From a virus, in the IMG/VR virus record IMGVR_UViG_3300035145_001945, positions 1 through 27,956 of that record: DNA of 27,956 nucleotides, one strand, 5' to 3'. A model generated the notes under the pieces. The model was not told where the DNA came from and did no database searches. It saw nothing but the letters and a program-made list of their open reading frames with translations. A program made the translations under genes and the position numbers. This document shows, in pieces, positions 1-7,796 of the stretch (position 1 is its first letter; each line of letters starts with the position of its first letter).

Positions 1-2
1 CT

Positions 3-1025
3 GTAAAAGAAGGCGGTGCAGAGTTTGATGTAAATCCAGAATACTTAGAAGTGTCATTTGGCAACGAGTGCAACTTCCGTTGTGGATACTGTCATCCAAA
101 AGCCAGCAGCAGATATTATCAAGAAATCAAACAACATGGCCCTTATACTAATGTGCGTAATCATAGATGTGATATTGATTGGTTCCAAATATTTGAAGAA
201 GAAAACAATCCGTATTTAGATGCATTTTGGCGTTGGTGGCCTGAGCTTAGTAAAGAACTGCATATTCTGCGTATTACAGGCGGCGAGCCGACAATACAAC
301 AAAGCACATACAAACTGTTTGATATGTTGGACGCAGATCCTAAGCCAGAACTTGAACTCAATTGTAACAGCAACTTAGGTGGCAAACCAAAGCAGTTAGA
401 AAAGTTTACAAATCGTGTAAATGATTTGTTAACAAACAATAAGATTAAACGCTTTAAAATGTTTACAAGTATTGATACTTGGGGTAAACGTGCAGAATAC
501 ATACGTGACGGATTAGACATTGAAGTGTTCGAACGTAACCTAGATTATTTTATGCGCAACTGTGAAGCACCTATGGTGTTGATGATTACTTTTAACATAT
601 TCAGTGTGACAACATTCCGTACACTATTAGAAAAAATATTAGAATGGCGTGCAAAATACAATGACGTAGAAACACATAGATGGCAGCGTTTGGGTTTTGA
701 TACACCGCACCTTAAAGAGCCACTACAATATGATATTAACATTTTGCCAAACAACTATATGACCTATATGCGTGATCATTTGCAGTTTATTAAAGAAAAT
801 GTAGATGACAATCGCAAAGATGCATTTAGCACTATTGAGTATGAAAAGTTTAGACGTGTTGTTGATTATATGGATACAACAGAATATCCATTAGACAAAG
901 TTATACAAGGACGTAGAGATTTCCACAACTTTTTTGAAGAACAAGGACGCAGACGCGGAGTTGACCACAAACAAGTGTTTCCGGAAATGTCAGACTTTTT
1001 TGAGTTGTGCAGCAAATACGTCTAG
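3..1025 (+). CDS. Radical SAM protein, 5' end outside the window
   Basis: The reading frame is open from the first bases, so the start lies upstream. The GTG at 51 falls inside the first beta strand of the fold and is unlikely to be the true start. The visible chain shows the 4Fe-4S/SAM motif CNFRCGYC (C-x3-C-x2-C, about residues 23-30 of the visible part), then RITGGEP, the SAM-binding GGE(P) loop, near base 280. It ends with RRRGVDHKQVFPEM, a version of a C-terminal signature shared by many radical SAM proteins downstream. The chemistry is expected to be SAM cleavage to a 5'-deoxyadenosyl radical; the substrate is unknown. Any N-terminal auxiliary cluster would lie outside the window. The 3' end overlaps the converging GNAT-like gene by 36 bases, leaving no room for an intergenic terminator. 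Confidence 0.88.
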   Translation, partial: VKEGGAEFDVNPEYLEVSFGNECNFRCGYCHPKASSRYYQEIKQHGPYTNVRNHRCDIDWFQIFEEENNPYLDAFWRWWPELSKELHILRITGGEPTIQQSTYKLFDMLDADPKPELELNCNSNLGGKPKQLEKFTNRVNDLLTNNKIKRFKMFTSIDTWGKRAEYIRDGLDIEVFERNLDYFMRNCEAPMVLMITFNIFSVTTFRTLLEKILEWRAKYNDVETHRWQRLGFDTPHLKEPLQYDINILPNNYMTYMRDHLQFIKENVDDNRKDAFSTIEYEKFRRVVDYMDTTEYPLDKVIQGRRDFHNFFEEQGRRRGVDHKQVFPEMSDFFELCSKYV

Positions 1026-1604
1026 TACTGCTTTTGATTCGGGCCATTGCACTTTAGACAAATCACTTAACCAATGTTCAACATCAACTTTCCAAAATGT
1101 TTGAAATGCACCTTTGTACTCTAGTTCAAATGGATCTTTTAGGTATCCGTGTCTATGCATTATCTTTGCCCAAGTCCTATGCACTTTACGTTGACTTGCT
1201 GTTTCCAAGTTGTTTGTGCTTACATACATAGGTTTTTCTAACCCTAAGTAATAAAAACAAGCAGGCGTTAGCATTTGGCTTGTGTGATGATTCATAGGGC
1301 TGCGATCATTGTTGTGTACTTTGTGTCCGCGGACATCGTCTACACGTTCAATAAGCAATGCTGTACGTGCCGCAATACGGTGTGCATCCTTGCCTAATAT
1401 TCCGAGTTGACGCAAACTGTGTGTGATTGTTGTGCCTATTACTCTGTCTTTATAATACAAAAGTATCAGTGTAGCATCTTCGTGCTTATCAATGTAATCA
1501 ATAAGCACTGTTTTGTTATGGTTGTTGTAAAAGCCTCTAGCAGCAGCACCTTCGTACCAGTCTTCTAAATCCTGTGTACCGTTGTAAACTTCTAGTCTAT
1601 ACAA
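990..1604 (-). CDS. GNAT-like acyltransferase (tentative)
   Basis: A 204-residue protein. The stretch ATLILLYYKDRVIGTTITH (residues 44-62) reads as the paired beta strands that begin a GNAT acetyltransferase core, followed by LLIERVDDVRGHKVHNND (83-100), where GNAT proteins place the strand and turn before the acyl-CoA loop. The classical Q/RxxGxG/A loop is not clear, so the family call is tentative. The start is read as TTG at 1604, with AGGA nine bases upstream on the minus strand; it overlaps the end of the adenylation gene by eight bases, so the two are probably translationally coupled. An adenylation enzyme followed by an acyltransferase suggests that an activated carboxylate is passed to an acceptor (inference). 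The 3' end overlaps the radical SAM gene on the other strand. Confidence 0.55.
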   Translation of the reverse strand: MYRLEVYNGTQDLEDWYEGAAARGFYNNHNKTVLIDYIDKHEDATLILLYYKDRVIGTTITHSLRQLGILGKDAHRIAARTALLIERVDDVRGHKVHNNDRSPMNHHTSQMLTPACFYYLGLEKPMYVSTNNLETASQRKVHRTWAKIMHRHGYLKDPFELEYKGAFQTFWKVDVEHWLSDLSKVQWPESKAVLDVFAAQLKKV

Positions 1605-2586
1605 AAACTTGTGTCCTGTCGATCTTACGCAGATTATCGTCTACTTTGATTTCATCTACTTTTTTTGCTTTGATTTCATATGCGCATTTGTGTTGTTTTG
1701 TAAACTTCGTAATATCCAAATCGCCTGTGTAATACACAACACATTCATGTGCAACTTTTCTACATAATGCTAAACTCGCACCATTCTCAATAGCAACTTT
1801 TTCTATCTGTTCTGGATATACTCTGTCACCGCAGTTTTCCATTTTGAACGCATTAAATCTGCGTCCTGATAATGCAAACTCACCATCTTCAGTTATTTCT
1901 ATAAGATCACCACTATGCCAATATTCTGATTGGTCTCTGTATTTACAGGCAAATTCTATTGTTCCATCATCGTGATTAATAAACTTGTAATCAATGTTAG
2001 GATTGATGTTATTAAAATGATATATGTCTTGTTTTTCTGTTGACATAATAATAGGAGGAACCTCAGTGCTGCCATAGCCGGTGTTAACCTGTTGCGCACC
2101 CCTAGCTCTTAAATCCTCCATAAGTCCTGTAGGAGTAATGTCACTACCTACTTGCATTTGCTTCATACAACTTAAATCTAGATTTTGCCATTTCTTGTGT
2201 CTATGCCAAGTTTTCCAAACATTAGGCAAAATAAGCATATTTGTTGGTTGTACTTCTTTAATCCTATCTGGTAGATTAGCAACGGTGGTTTCAATAAATG
2301 TATCACAGTTTGCAACGTGACAAGGATACAAACTCATACTTGTAAACCCAATACCTCTAGGATTGTACAATGCCATCATACTACTTTTTGAATCAAGCAT
2401 AAAATATTCTGCATTGTATTCTGCAACTTTGCGCATTAGTTCTGCACTGTGTTGATATGTTTTAGGATTACCAGTTGTTCCGCTGGTAGTTACTGTAATA
2501 TTCCAGTTTTCAAGATAGTTAATAACTGCTGATCTTACGTGATCATTATCACTTTCTAGATATTCTATTCCATCAATATAGATCAT
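1597..2586 (-). CDS. Minimal AMP-forming adenylation enzyme (ANL superfamily)
   Basis: The hallmarks of acyl/aminoacyl-adenylate-forming enzymes appear in order: A3 phosphate loop TSGTTGNPKT (34-43), A5 GYGSTE (170-175), A7 HSGDL (224-228), A8 hinge region from GRRFNAF (241 onward) and an A10-like NLRKIDR near the C terminus whose Lys321 is placed as the adenylation lysine. The chain is only 329 residues against roughly 500 or more for typical family members. It lacks the usual N-terminal segment of about 150 residues, beginning almost directly at A3, yet keeps the whole catalytic set, so it is a compact enzyme and not obvious debris. No carrier-protein domain is attached. The start ATG at 2586 has a perfect GGAGG ten bases upstream. 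The acid it activates cannot be read from sequence. The GNAT-like gene follows with an eight-base overlap. Confidence 0.85.
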   Translation of the reverse strand: MIYIDGIEYLESDNDHVRSAVINYLENWNITVTTSGTTGNPKTYQHSAELMRKVAEYNAEYFMLDSKSSMMALYNPRGIGFTSMSLYPCHVANCDTFIETTVANLPDRIKEVQPTNMLILPNVWKTWHRHKKWQNLDLSCMKQMQVGSDITPTGLMEDLRARGAQQVNTGYGSTEVPPIIMSTEKQDIYHFNNINPNIDYKFINHDDGTIEFACKYRDQSEYWHSGDLIEITEDGEFALSGRRFNAFKMENCGDRVYPEQIEKVAIENGASLALCRKVAHECVVYYTGDLDITKFTKQHKCAYEIKAKKVDEIKVDDNLRKIDRTQVFV

Positions 2587-2614
2587 TCTGAAAACACCTC
2601 CAAATCTTTAGTTT

Positions 2615-2625
2615 TTATTATAACA
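2615..2625 (-). promoter_or_regulatory. Candidate promoter for the adenylation/GNAT pair
   Basis: Read on the minus strand, the 44-base gap between the fibre stop and the adenylation start contains TGTTATAATAA. This is a perfect TATAAT -10 hexamer (2622-2617) with an extended -10 TG. The predicted transcript start near 2610 leaves a short leader carrying the GGAGG ribosome site. No convincing -35 was identified. Promoter calls in AT-rich DNA are weak, but the position is right. Confidence 0.4.
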
Positions 2626-2630
2626 TAGAT

Positions 2631-4082
2631 TTAGTGTAAGTCAACCCAAGAACTACCTGTATAGCCTTGGAATTTGTTTGCACTTGTGTTAAAAATAATC
2701 ATACCAGCTTCTGCTGTCATGCTATCTCTTTGTGCAAAGGTTTGACCTCTTGGTTTAAATACTGGTGCAGATAGTGTTCCTTTGTTATCAAACTCTAAGT
2801 TTTGAGAACCAAACACATTTGCTTGAGCATTATTATCAGCTAGTCCGAGAACAAATTTTGCTGGCATACCTGTGCCTGTTGCACTCGGAGTACCGTCTAC
2901 AACAAATGCTAATCCGCCTGCAGATACATAACCGTTTCCATTATAACCTTCTATTTGCAATGTGCCTATAACATCGTTATTATTCAAAGCAGCCTTAGAG
3001 TCTACAGATCCTCTATATGCTTGCATCATTTGTATAGGACCGCTGTTGTCATCATCTGCAACGACTGCACACATGGTTAAATCGTCACTATTGATTATAA
3101 CTTCGGATGCAGGATCGTTGTACATACCAATGTGTATATTTCCGTTAATAGCATGTAAAACTGAGCCATGATTTGCTGCACTTACTACATATGGAGTAGA
3201 ATCTTCTGATCCATCATCGTAAACAACACTACCTTCTACTACACCTTTAAATGTTGCTCTGTGAGGCAATGAAGTGTCTGTATGAAGTTCTAAAACATTT
3301 GTGCCGTCATAATGATTAATATTTGCCCTAAGATTTGTACTTGCTCTATTGTCACCAATATCAATCACAGGACCTTTTGCTACATCGCTAACAGGAGGAT
3401 TATGCGGAGTACCTATTCCGCCTCTGTATTCATGCTGTGCGTAATCTTCATTCCAGGCTGTAATATTCACAGGCCCAGTGCTATCATCCCAAGTTGCTTG
3501 TAGATCTCCGTGCAAGTTACCAGTGATATTACCTGTGACGTTACCAGTTACGTCTCCAACTACTTCACCAGTATGTGTACCTGTTACATCGCCAAAAAAA
3601 TCGCCATATGCTGTACCATTAAAGTCGCCATTGAATGTACCGTAAATAACACTTTCACTTGTAATACTACCGTTTACATCACCGTAAAACGTGTCTGCTG
3701 TAATAGTATCTGCTGTAATGCTTCTTGTAGCAGTGTTTAAGATTTGGTCTCCGTCTGCATCAACAATGTTACCTACTAAGGTTGCAGTGACCTTGCCAGT
3801 CAACGCATTGAAAGCTAAGTTGCCGTTTGCGTCATATACATTACCACGCAAACTACCGTTAAGTCTTCCTGATGTATAATCTAATACAGTATTGCCTTCT
3901 CCATCTTCTACATCACCAACAAATACACCAAATAGTGTTCCTGTGCTAACATCTACAAGTATTGAGCCATTGCTTGCTACAACATCTGCTTTTAGTGTCC
4001 CCTGCCAACTATCAACTATGATACTTTCGTCAGCTGTGATAATGTCTAATCTATATGATTCACCTGGTATAAAATCTGTCAT
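2631..4082 (-). CDS. Phage tail fibre / virion structural protein with repeats
   Basis: A 483-residue protein of low-complexity structural type. Residues about 33-128 hold four tandem repeats of about 24 residues of the form VxDxxGNxxLxxxTGxLxGxLxG. They are followed by many short GDVTG/GNVTG/GDFNG units (about 134-193), as in triple-stranded beta fibre shafts. A globular middle follows, and the C-terminal end GMIIFNTSANKFQGYTGSSW (460-479) is a tip motif frequent in marine phage fibres. No catalytic motif is visible. It probably trimerises and contacts the host surface. The start ATG at 4082 is preceded by GGAGG at 4092-4088 and a late-type promoter octamer. It is the only clearly structural gene in the window and the main evidence for a tailed phage. 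Whether it is a long, short or accessory fibre cannot be decided. Confidence 0.85.
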   Translation of the reverse strand: MTDFIPGESYRLDIITADESIIVDSWQGTLKADVVASNGSILVDVSTGTLFGVFVGDVEDGEGNTVLDYTSGRLNGSLRGNVYDANGNLAFNALTGKVTATLVGNIVDADGDQILNTATRSITADTITADTFYGDVNGSITSESVIYGTFNGDFNGTAYGDFFGDVTGTHTGEVVGDVTGNVTGNITGNLHGDLQATWDDSTGPVNITAWNEDYAQHEYRGGIGTPHNPPVSDVAKGPVIDIGDNRASTNLRANINHYDGTNVLELHTDTSLPHRATFKGVVEGSVVYDDGSEDSTPYVVSAANHGSVLHAINGNIHIGMYNDPASEVIINSDDLTMCAVVADDDNSGPIQMMQAYRGSVDSKAALNNNDVIGTLQIEGYNGNGYVSAGGLAFVVDGTPSATGTGMPAKFVLGLADNNAQANVFGSQNLEFDNKGTLSAPVFKPRGQTFAQRDSMTAEAGMIIFNTSANKFQGYTGSSWVDLH

Positions 4083-4100
4083 GGCTTCCTCCGTACAAAG

Positions 4101-4108
4101 TATTTATC
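4101..4108 (-). promoter_or_regulatory. T4-late-type promoter octamer for the fibre gene
   Basis: On the minus strand the sequence is GATAAATA, matching the T4 late consensus TATAAATA at seven of eight positions. Transcription would begin around 4095, giving a leader of about a dozen bases that starts at the GGAGG ribosome site of the fibre gene. A late promoter suits a virion gene. Confidence 0.55.
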
Positions 4109-4119
4109 TGATTCTGTTC

Positions 4120-4148
4120 TTGACTCTAGAATTAAAATATGTTATAAC
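4120..4148 (+). promoter_or_regulatory. Strong sigma70-like promoter at the head of the rightward run
   Basis: TTGACT (4120-4125), a 17-base spacer and TATAAC (4143-4148) with an extended -10 TG at 4140-4141. The expected transcript start falls at about 4154-4155, on the ATG of the next gene, and no Shine-Dalgarno sequence precedes that ATG. TATAACTA (4143-4150) also matches the T4 late octamer at seven of eight positions, so early or late use is open. Confidence 0.6.
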
Positions 4149-4154
4149 TATTAT

Positions 4155-5486
4155 ATGTATGATATATTTTTTATCGGCGACCGATCTTTCTATGAATCAC
4201 AATGGCAAAAGTTAAAAAACAGTTATCCAACTGTAAAAAATGCTAGTACACTTGATGAAGCAAAACAAAAGTGTTTTACTAAGTTTTTTTGGATAGTGTG
4301 GCCTGATCTTGATGTAGTTGAAGATTTTAACTTTGATTACACTCCAGACGAATGGAGTCAAGATTACATACACGTTTTTAAAAACAATGACGAATATGAT
4401 GGAATAGTTTTGTTTCCAAGAAAAGCAGAAGTTACAAAACGTGAACTTGACCACAGATTTTTTCTAACAAAGAAAGAAGTTAATATAATTGCAAGTATGC
4501 CTACAAAATATGAAATTTTTTATGTTGATACATATGAAGAATATACACATGCACTAGAATCATCAAAATATGATATGTTTTGGGTTGTACCACCAACTGT
4601 AAAAGTTTTAGAAGATTTTAAGTTTGATACATATTTTACACATCATAACTCTTATGATAGAAGAATAAATCATATGTTTCTAAACGGACAGTATCATGAT
4701 GGCGTTATGCTGTGTAGTAAAAAGTTAAAAATAAGTAAAAGAGAATGGTTGTTCAAGTTTATTGCTGGTAAGAAAGAACACGATGATATAGCAAGCATGC
4801 CACATCCTTATGATGTTGTTTTTATTAGTTATCAAGAACCCGATGCTGATATAAACTATGAAAACTTGAAAAAGAAAGTACCTAACGCAAAACGAGTACA
4901 TGGAGTAAAAGGCATTCATAATGCACATATTGAAGCAGCAAAACTGTGCAATACTCCTATGATTTGGATTGTAGACGGAGATGCAACTATTGTAGATGAT
5001 TTCAACTTTGACTATCAAGTGCCAGCATGGCAATATAATCATGTGCATGTTTGGCGTAGTAAAAATCCTGTGAATGGACTTGTGTATGGATACGGTGGCG
5101 TTAAACTTTTTCCAAGAGAACTTACAGAAAATATGGATACAAGTAAACCTGATATGACAACTAGTATTAGTGACAAGTTTGTTGCTGTAAAAAAAGTTAG
5201 TAATATCACAGGATTTAATACAGGCGAGTTTGAAACTTGGAAAAGTGCATTCAGAGAATGTTGTAAACTAAGTAGTAAGGTTATTGACAGACAAAAAGAT
5301 GATGAAACTAACATGCGACTTAAAATATGGACAAGTATAGGAAAAGATAAACCGTTTGGAGAATATGCAATAGCTGGTGCTCGTGCAGGAATGGCATATG
5401 GTTCTGCAAATAAAGACCATAAAGAAGCACTAAAACTTATCAATGATTTTGATTGGCTTAAGGAACAGTTTAATGGAAATTTATAA
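4155..5486 (+). CDS. Glycosyltransferase-like protein with three tandem domain copies
   Basis: A 443-residue protein built from three related segments, about 1-117, 118-218 and 219-325. Each opens with a YDIFFIGD/YEIFYVDT/YDVVFISY strand, has a central FWIVWPD/FWVVPPT/IWIVDGD strand followed by a (E/D)DFxFD turn, and closes with a G(I/V)xLxxRK/KK-like strand. Only the third copy has an intact DGD (274-276) of the kind that binds metal-nucleotide-sugar in GT-A enzymes, plus a VHGVKGIHNAH segment. I infer that copy three is catalytic and the first two are degenerate or binding copies. The C-terminal 120 residues are extra. It heads the rightward run; the start ATG lies at the predicted transcript start with no visible ribosome site. 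Known relatives in marine phages are mostly unnamed or annotated as glycosyltransferases, so the enzymatic call is moderate. Confidence 0.65.
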   Translation: MYDIFFIGDRSFYESQWQKLKNSYPTVKNASTLDEAKQKCFTKFFWIVWPDLDVVEDFNFDYTPDEWSQDYIHVFKNNDEYDGIVLFPRKAEVTKRELDHRFFLTKKEVNIIASMPTKYEIFYVDTYEEYTHALESSKYDMFWVVPPTVKVLEDFKFDTYFTHHNSYDRRINHMFLNGQYHDGVMLCSKKLKISKREWLFKFIAGKKEHDDIASMPHPYDVVFISYQEPDADINYENLKKKVPNAKRVHGVKGIHNAHIEAAKLCNTPMIWIVDGDATIVDDFNFDYQVPAWQYNHVHVWRSKNPVNGLVYGYGGVKLFPRELTENMDTSKPDMTTSISDKFVAVKKVSNITGFNTGEFETWKSAFRECCKLSSKVIDRQKDDETNMRLKIWTSIGKDKPFGEYAIAGARAGMAYGSANKDHKEALKLINDFDWLKEQFNGNL

Positions 5487-6513
5487 AATATTAGACAGAT
5501 TTGAACTATTGTATCCAAACGATGAAAGATTTGCTGATTTACGTAGAGCATATATTGATAGAGATTTAAACAGTGTGTTTAGATTAGTTGATAAAGAAGA
5601 ACTACGTAAAGCAATAGTTGAAAAAAATATTCACAGTATTTTTAGATGTATTGATAATCAACGTGTGGTTGGTGAAATAGAAGATTTTAGAAAAGCTGTA
5701 ATGGAACAAAATCTTCATAGTTTATTTAGATTACTACCAGGCAATGAAGATTTACGAAAAGCTGTTACTGAAGATAATGAACACAGCATATTTAGATTGA
5801 TTGATAATGACGATCTAACAGGTTTAATCTTATACGATAACATTTATAGTCTTTGGAGGTTGATTAAATCTTATATTGATACACATTTTGTATACGCTTT
5901 TAAGTTTATGAATGAGCAAGGCATCAACTTTGACGAAGATTGTTTTAGCAGAGGACAACTACAAAGTAAGATTTGGCTAGTAAATGAACTTAAACGTGTA
6001 GGTGTCGATTTAGGAACTGTATTTTTATGTGCAGGGTGGTATGGTACACTTGCGGTAATGCTATTTGAATCAGGTATAAGTTTAGAAAAAATCAGAAGTT
6101 TTGACATTGATGAATCTACTGAAGATATTGCAGAGGTGTTTAACAGACATTGGGTGATTAATGATTGGAAGTTCAAACCAGTTGTGCAAGATATACATGA
6201 CATTGACTTTAATGAGCATTGTTATATTGTAAAGAAAAGAGGCGATGATTTTGAAAGATTATGGGATACTCCAGATACTATAATAAACACAAGTTGTGAA
6301 CACATAGAAAATTTTGATACATGGTATGAAAAAATACCTAGTGGAAAACTTGTTGTCTTACAATGTAATGATTATGAAGAGATTGAAGAACATGTAAATA
6401 CACATGCAACAATAGATAGTTTTGCAGAACAAACTCCAATGGATGTAGAACTGTATAGCGGTGAGTTACAACTAGACAAATATAAAAGGTATATGCGTAT
6501 TGGATATAAATGA
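5473..6513 (+). CDS. Repeat-bearing class I SAM-dependent methyltransferase
   Basis: The first 135 of 346 residues are five imperfect repeats of about 22 residues, each (L/F)RKAVxExNxHSIFRLIDN, at about 21-42, 44-62, 72-90, 93-111 and 115-131, predicted helical. The rest is a Rossmann-type methyltransferase core: VFLCAGWYGT (183-192, SAM-binding motif I), SFDID (209-213, acidic end of strand 2) and INTSCEH (271-277, strand 4). The ATG at 5473 is chosen because AAGGA lies nine bases upstream and it gives the 14-base overlap typical of this operon; an ATG at 5443 is in frame but would overlap more. The methyl acceptor is unknown. The repeats probably bind a partner or substrate (inference). Confidence 0.75.
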   Translation: MEIYKILDRFELLYPNDERFADLRRAYIDRDLNSVFRLVDKEELRKAIVEKNIHSIFRCIDNQRVVGEIEDFRKAVMEQNLHSLFRLLPGNEDLRKAVTEDNEHSIFRLIDNDDLTGLILYDNIYSLWRLIKSYIDTHFVYAFKFMNEQGINFDEDCFSRGQLQSKIWLVNELKRVGVDLGTVFLCAGWYGTLAVMLFESGISLEKIRSFDIDESTEDIAEVFNRHWVINDWKFKPVVQDIHDIDFNEHCYIVKKRGDDFERLWDTPDTIINTSCEHIENFDTWYEKIPSGKLVVLQCNDYEEIEEHVNTHATIDSFAEQTPMDVELYSGELQLDKYKRYMRIGYK

Positions 6514-6724
6514 TTTAGAAGTTAGACAACTACAAACTGAAAGTGCTAGAGCACTAAGTACAATGCAAGCTACAAATAATAATATTTGGCAGTTTAACAA
6601 AAAAGCACATCACAATAGTCAAAACTGGTATAAGGCTGTTATCGAATGGTATATTGATCAGTATGGAGACTTGCCTAGCAAAGTAGGTCCTGGTAAGGAT
6701 GTAAAATTAATATACGATGTATAA
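6500..6724 (+). CDS. Small protein of unknown function, 74 residues
   Basis: I do not recognise this protein. It is polar, rich in Asn, Gln and aromatic residues (NNNIWQFNKKAHHNSQNWYK, 26-45), with no cysteine, signal peptide or membrane segment. The start is read as TTG at 6500 with AAAGG eleven bases upstream; the first in-frame ATG is 21 codons in. It overlaps the methyltransferase by 14 bases and the next radical SAM gene by eight, so it is clearly part of the operon. Small genes next to radical SAM-SPASM genes can be peptide substrates or their chaperones, but nothing in the sequence proves that here. Confidence 0.65.
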   Translation: MDINDLEVRQLQTESARALSTMQATNNNIWQFNKKAHHNSQNWYKAVIEWYIDQYGDLPSKVGPGKDVKLIYDV

Positions 6725-7796
6725 GTATGAAAATATAAAAACAATACATTTAGAAAACACACAAAACTGTCAAGCAAGTTGTCCTATGTGTGATCGGAAT
6801 CAAAACGGCGGCGCTTTAAATCCACATATTGATTTGAGTGAACTTACTCTCGATGATTGTAAAACAATATTTGAACCAGATTTTATTGCACAACTAGAAA
6901 CTATGTATATGTGTGGCAACTTAGGTGATCCTATCGTTGCACGTGACACGCTTGATATATTCAAATACTTTAGAGAGCATAACGCAGACATGTGGCTTTC
7001 TATGAATACAAATGCAGGAGCAAAAGATGAAACATGGTGGCGTGAACTTGCCCAAGTCTACGGTAGAATGGGCACTGTTATTTTTAGTGTGGATGGTCTT
7101 AGTGACACTAATCATCTATACAGGCAGGGTGTTGTCTGGGACAATGTAGAACGCAACATGCGAGCATTCATAGATGCTGGCGGCAGAGCACGTTGGGACT
7201 TTTTAATCTTTGAACACAACCAACATCAAGTTGAAGAAGCAGAAGCATTAGCAAATGCTTGGGGATGTGAAAAGTTTATCAAAAAGAAAACAGGTAGATT
7301 TGTTACAGCTAGTAGCGAAAAGAAAGAATCTCATCAAGCAGTAAATCGCAAAGGCAAGGAAACACAAAAGTTATCCAAGCCAAAACAAGAGTTTCAAAAT
7401 GATGCTATAAAACAGTACGACAAAGTAAAAAGCAAACATGGTAGCATGGATGCATATTATGATAGAGCAGAAATCCAATGCAAAGTAAAAGATGAAGGCA
7501 GCTTGTTTATTACAGCAGAAGGACTTGCTATGCCTTGTTGCTGGACTGCTGGACGTATGTACAAATGGTGGCATAAAGATCCTAAGGTAGAACAAGTGTG
7601 GGACTTTATTGATGACGTAGGCGGCAAAGACGCGATCAGTGCTAAGACTCATGGATTACGTGCAGTGTTTGATACAGGTATATTTGATAACATAGAAGCC
7701 AGTTGGAGCAAGCCAAGTTGTGCAGATGGCAAGTTAAAAGTATGTAGTATGAAGTGCGGTAAAGAGTTTGATCCGTTTGGAGCCCAGTTTAAGTGA
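6717..7796 (+). CDS. Radical SAM protein with C-terminal SPASM-like cluster domain
   Basis: The core begins at once: CQASCPMC (C18, C22, C25), then CGNLGDP (C66 onward), which takes the place of the GGEP loop in this subfamily. A long lysine-rich segment (about 185-240) links the core to a C-terminal auxiliary domain with C255, PCC at 273-275, C335, C343 and C347, a pattern expected to hold one or more extra Fe-S clusters as in SPASM/twitch enzymes. The length is 359 residues. The gene at 10053 and the split pair 21633/22295 share the same plan. SPASM-type radical enzymes often act on peptides or proteins, but the substrate is unknown. The ATG overlaps the preceding stop by eight bases and the end overlaps the next gene as GTGA. 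Confidence 0.88.
   Translation: MYKYENIKTIHLENTQNCQASCPMCDRNQNGGALNPHIDLSELTLDDCKTIFEPDFIAQLETMYMCGNLGDPIVARDTLDIFKYFREHNADMWLSMNTNAGAKDETWWRELAQVYGRMGTVIFSVDGLSDTNHLYRQGVVWDNVERNMRAFIDAGGRARWDFLIFEHNQHQVEEAEALANAWGCEKFIKKKTGRFVTASSEKKESHQAVNRKGKETQKLSKPKQEFQNDAIKQYDKVKSKHGSMDAYYDRAEIQCKVKDEGSLFITAEGLAMPCCWTAGRMYKWWHKDPKVEQVWDFIDDVGGKDAISAKTHGLRAVFDTGIFDNIEASWSKPSCADGKLKVCSMKCGKEFDPFGAQFK

Noticed and set aside
161-520. Minus-strand open frame inside the first radical SAM gene
   Set aside because: It is antisense to a frame with clear radical SAM motifs, has no ribosome site or recognisable domain, and is explained by codon composition.
3470-3680. Short repeated unit in the fibre gene taken as a CRISPR-like or DNA repeat array
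   Set aside because: The periodicity is in the protein (GDVTG units); the bases vary at codon third positions and there are no spacers.
2765-4215. Series of plus-strand open frames over the fibre gene
   Set aside because: They are Cys/Thr-rich antisense readings of the fibre repeats; the minus-strand frame carries the coherent repeat protein and a GGAGG start.
5039-5551. Minus-strand frame of 170 codons across the glycosyltransferase/methyltransferase junction
   Set aside because: It is antisense to two motif-bearing genes; the hydrophobic look comes from reverse-complemented AT-rich codons.
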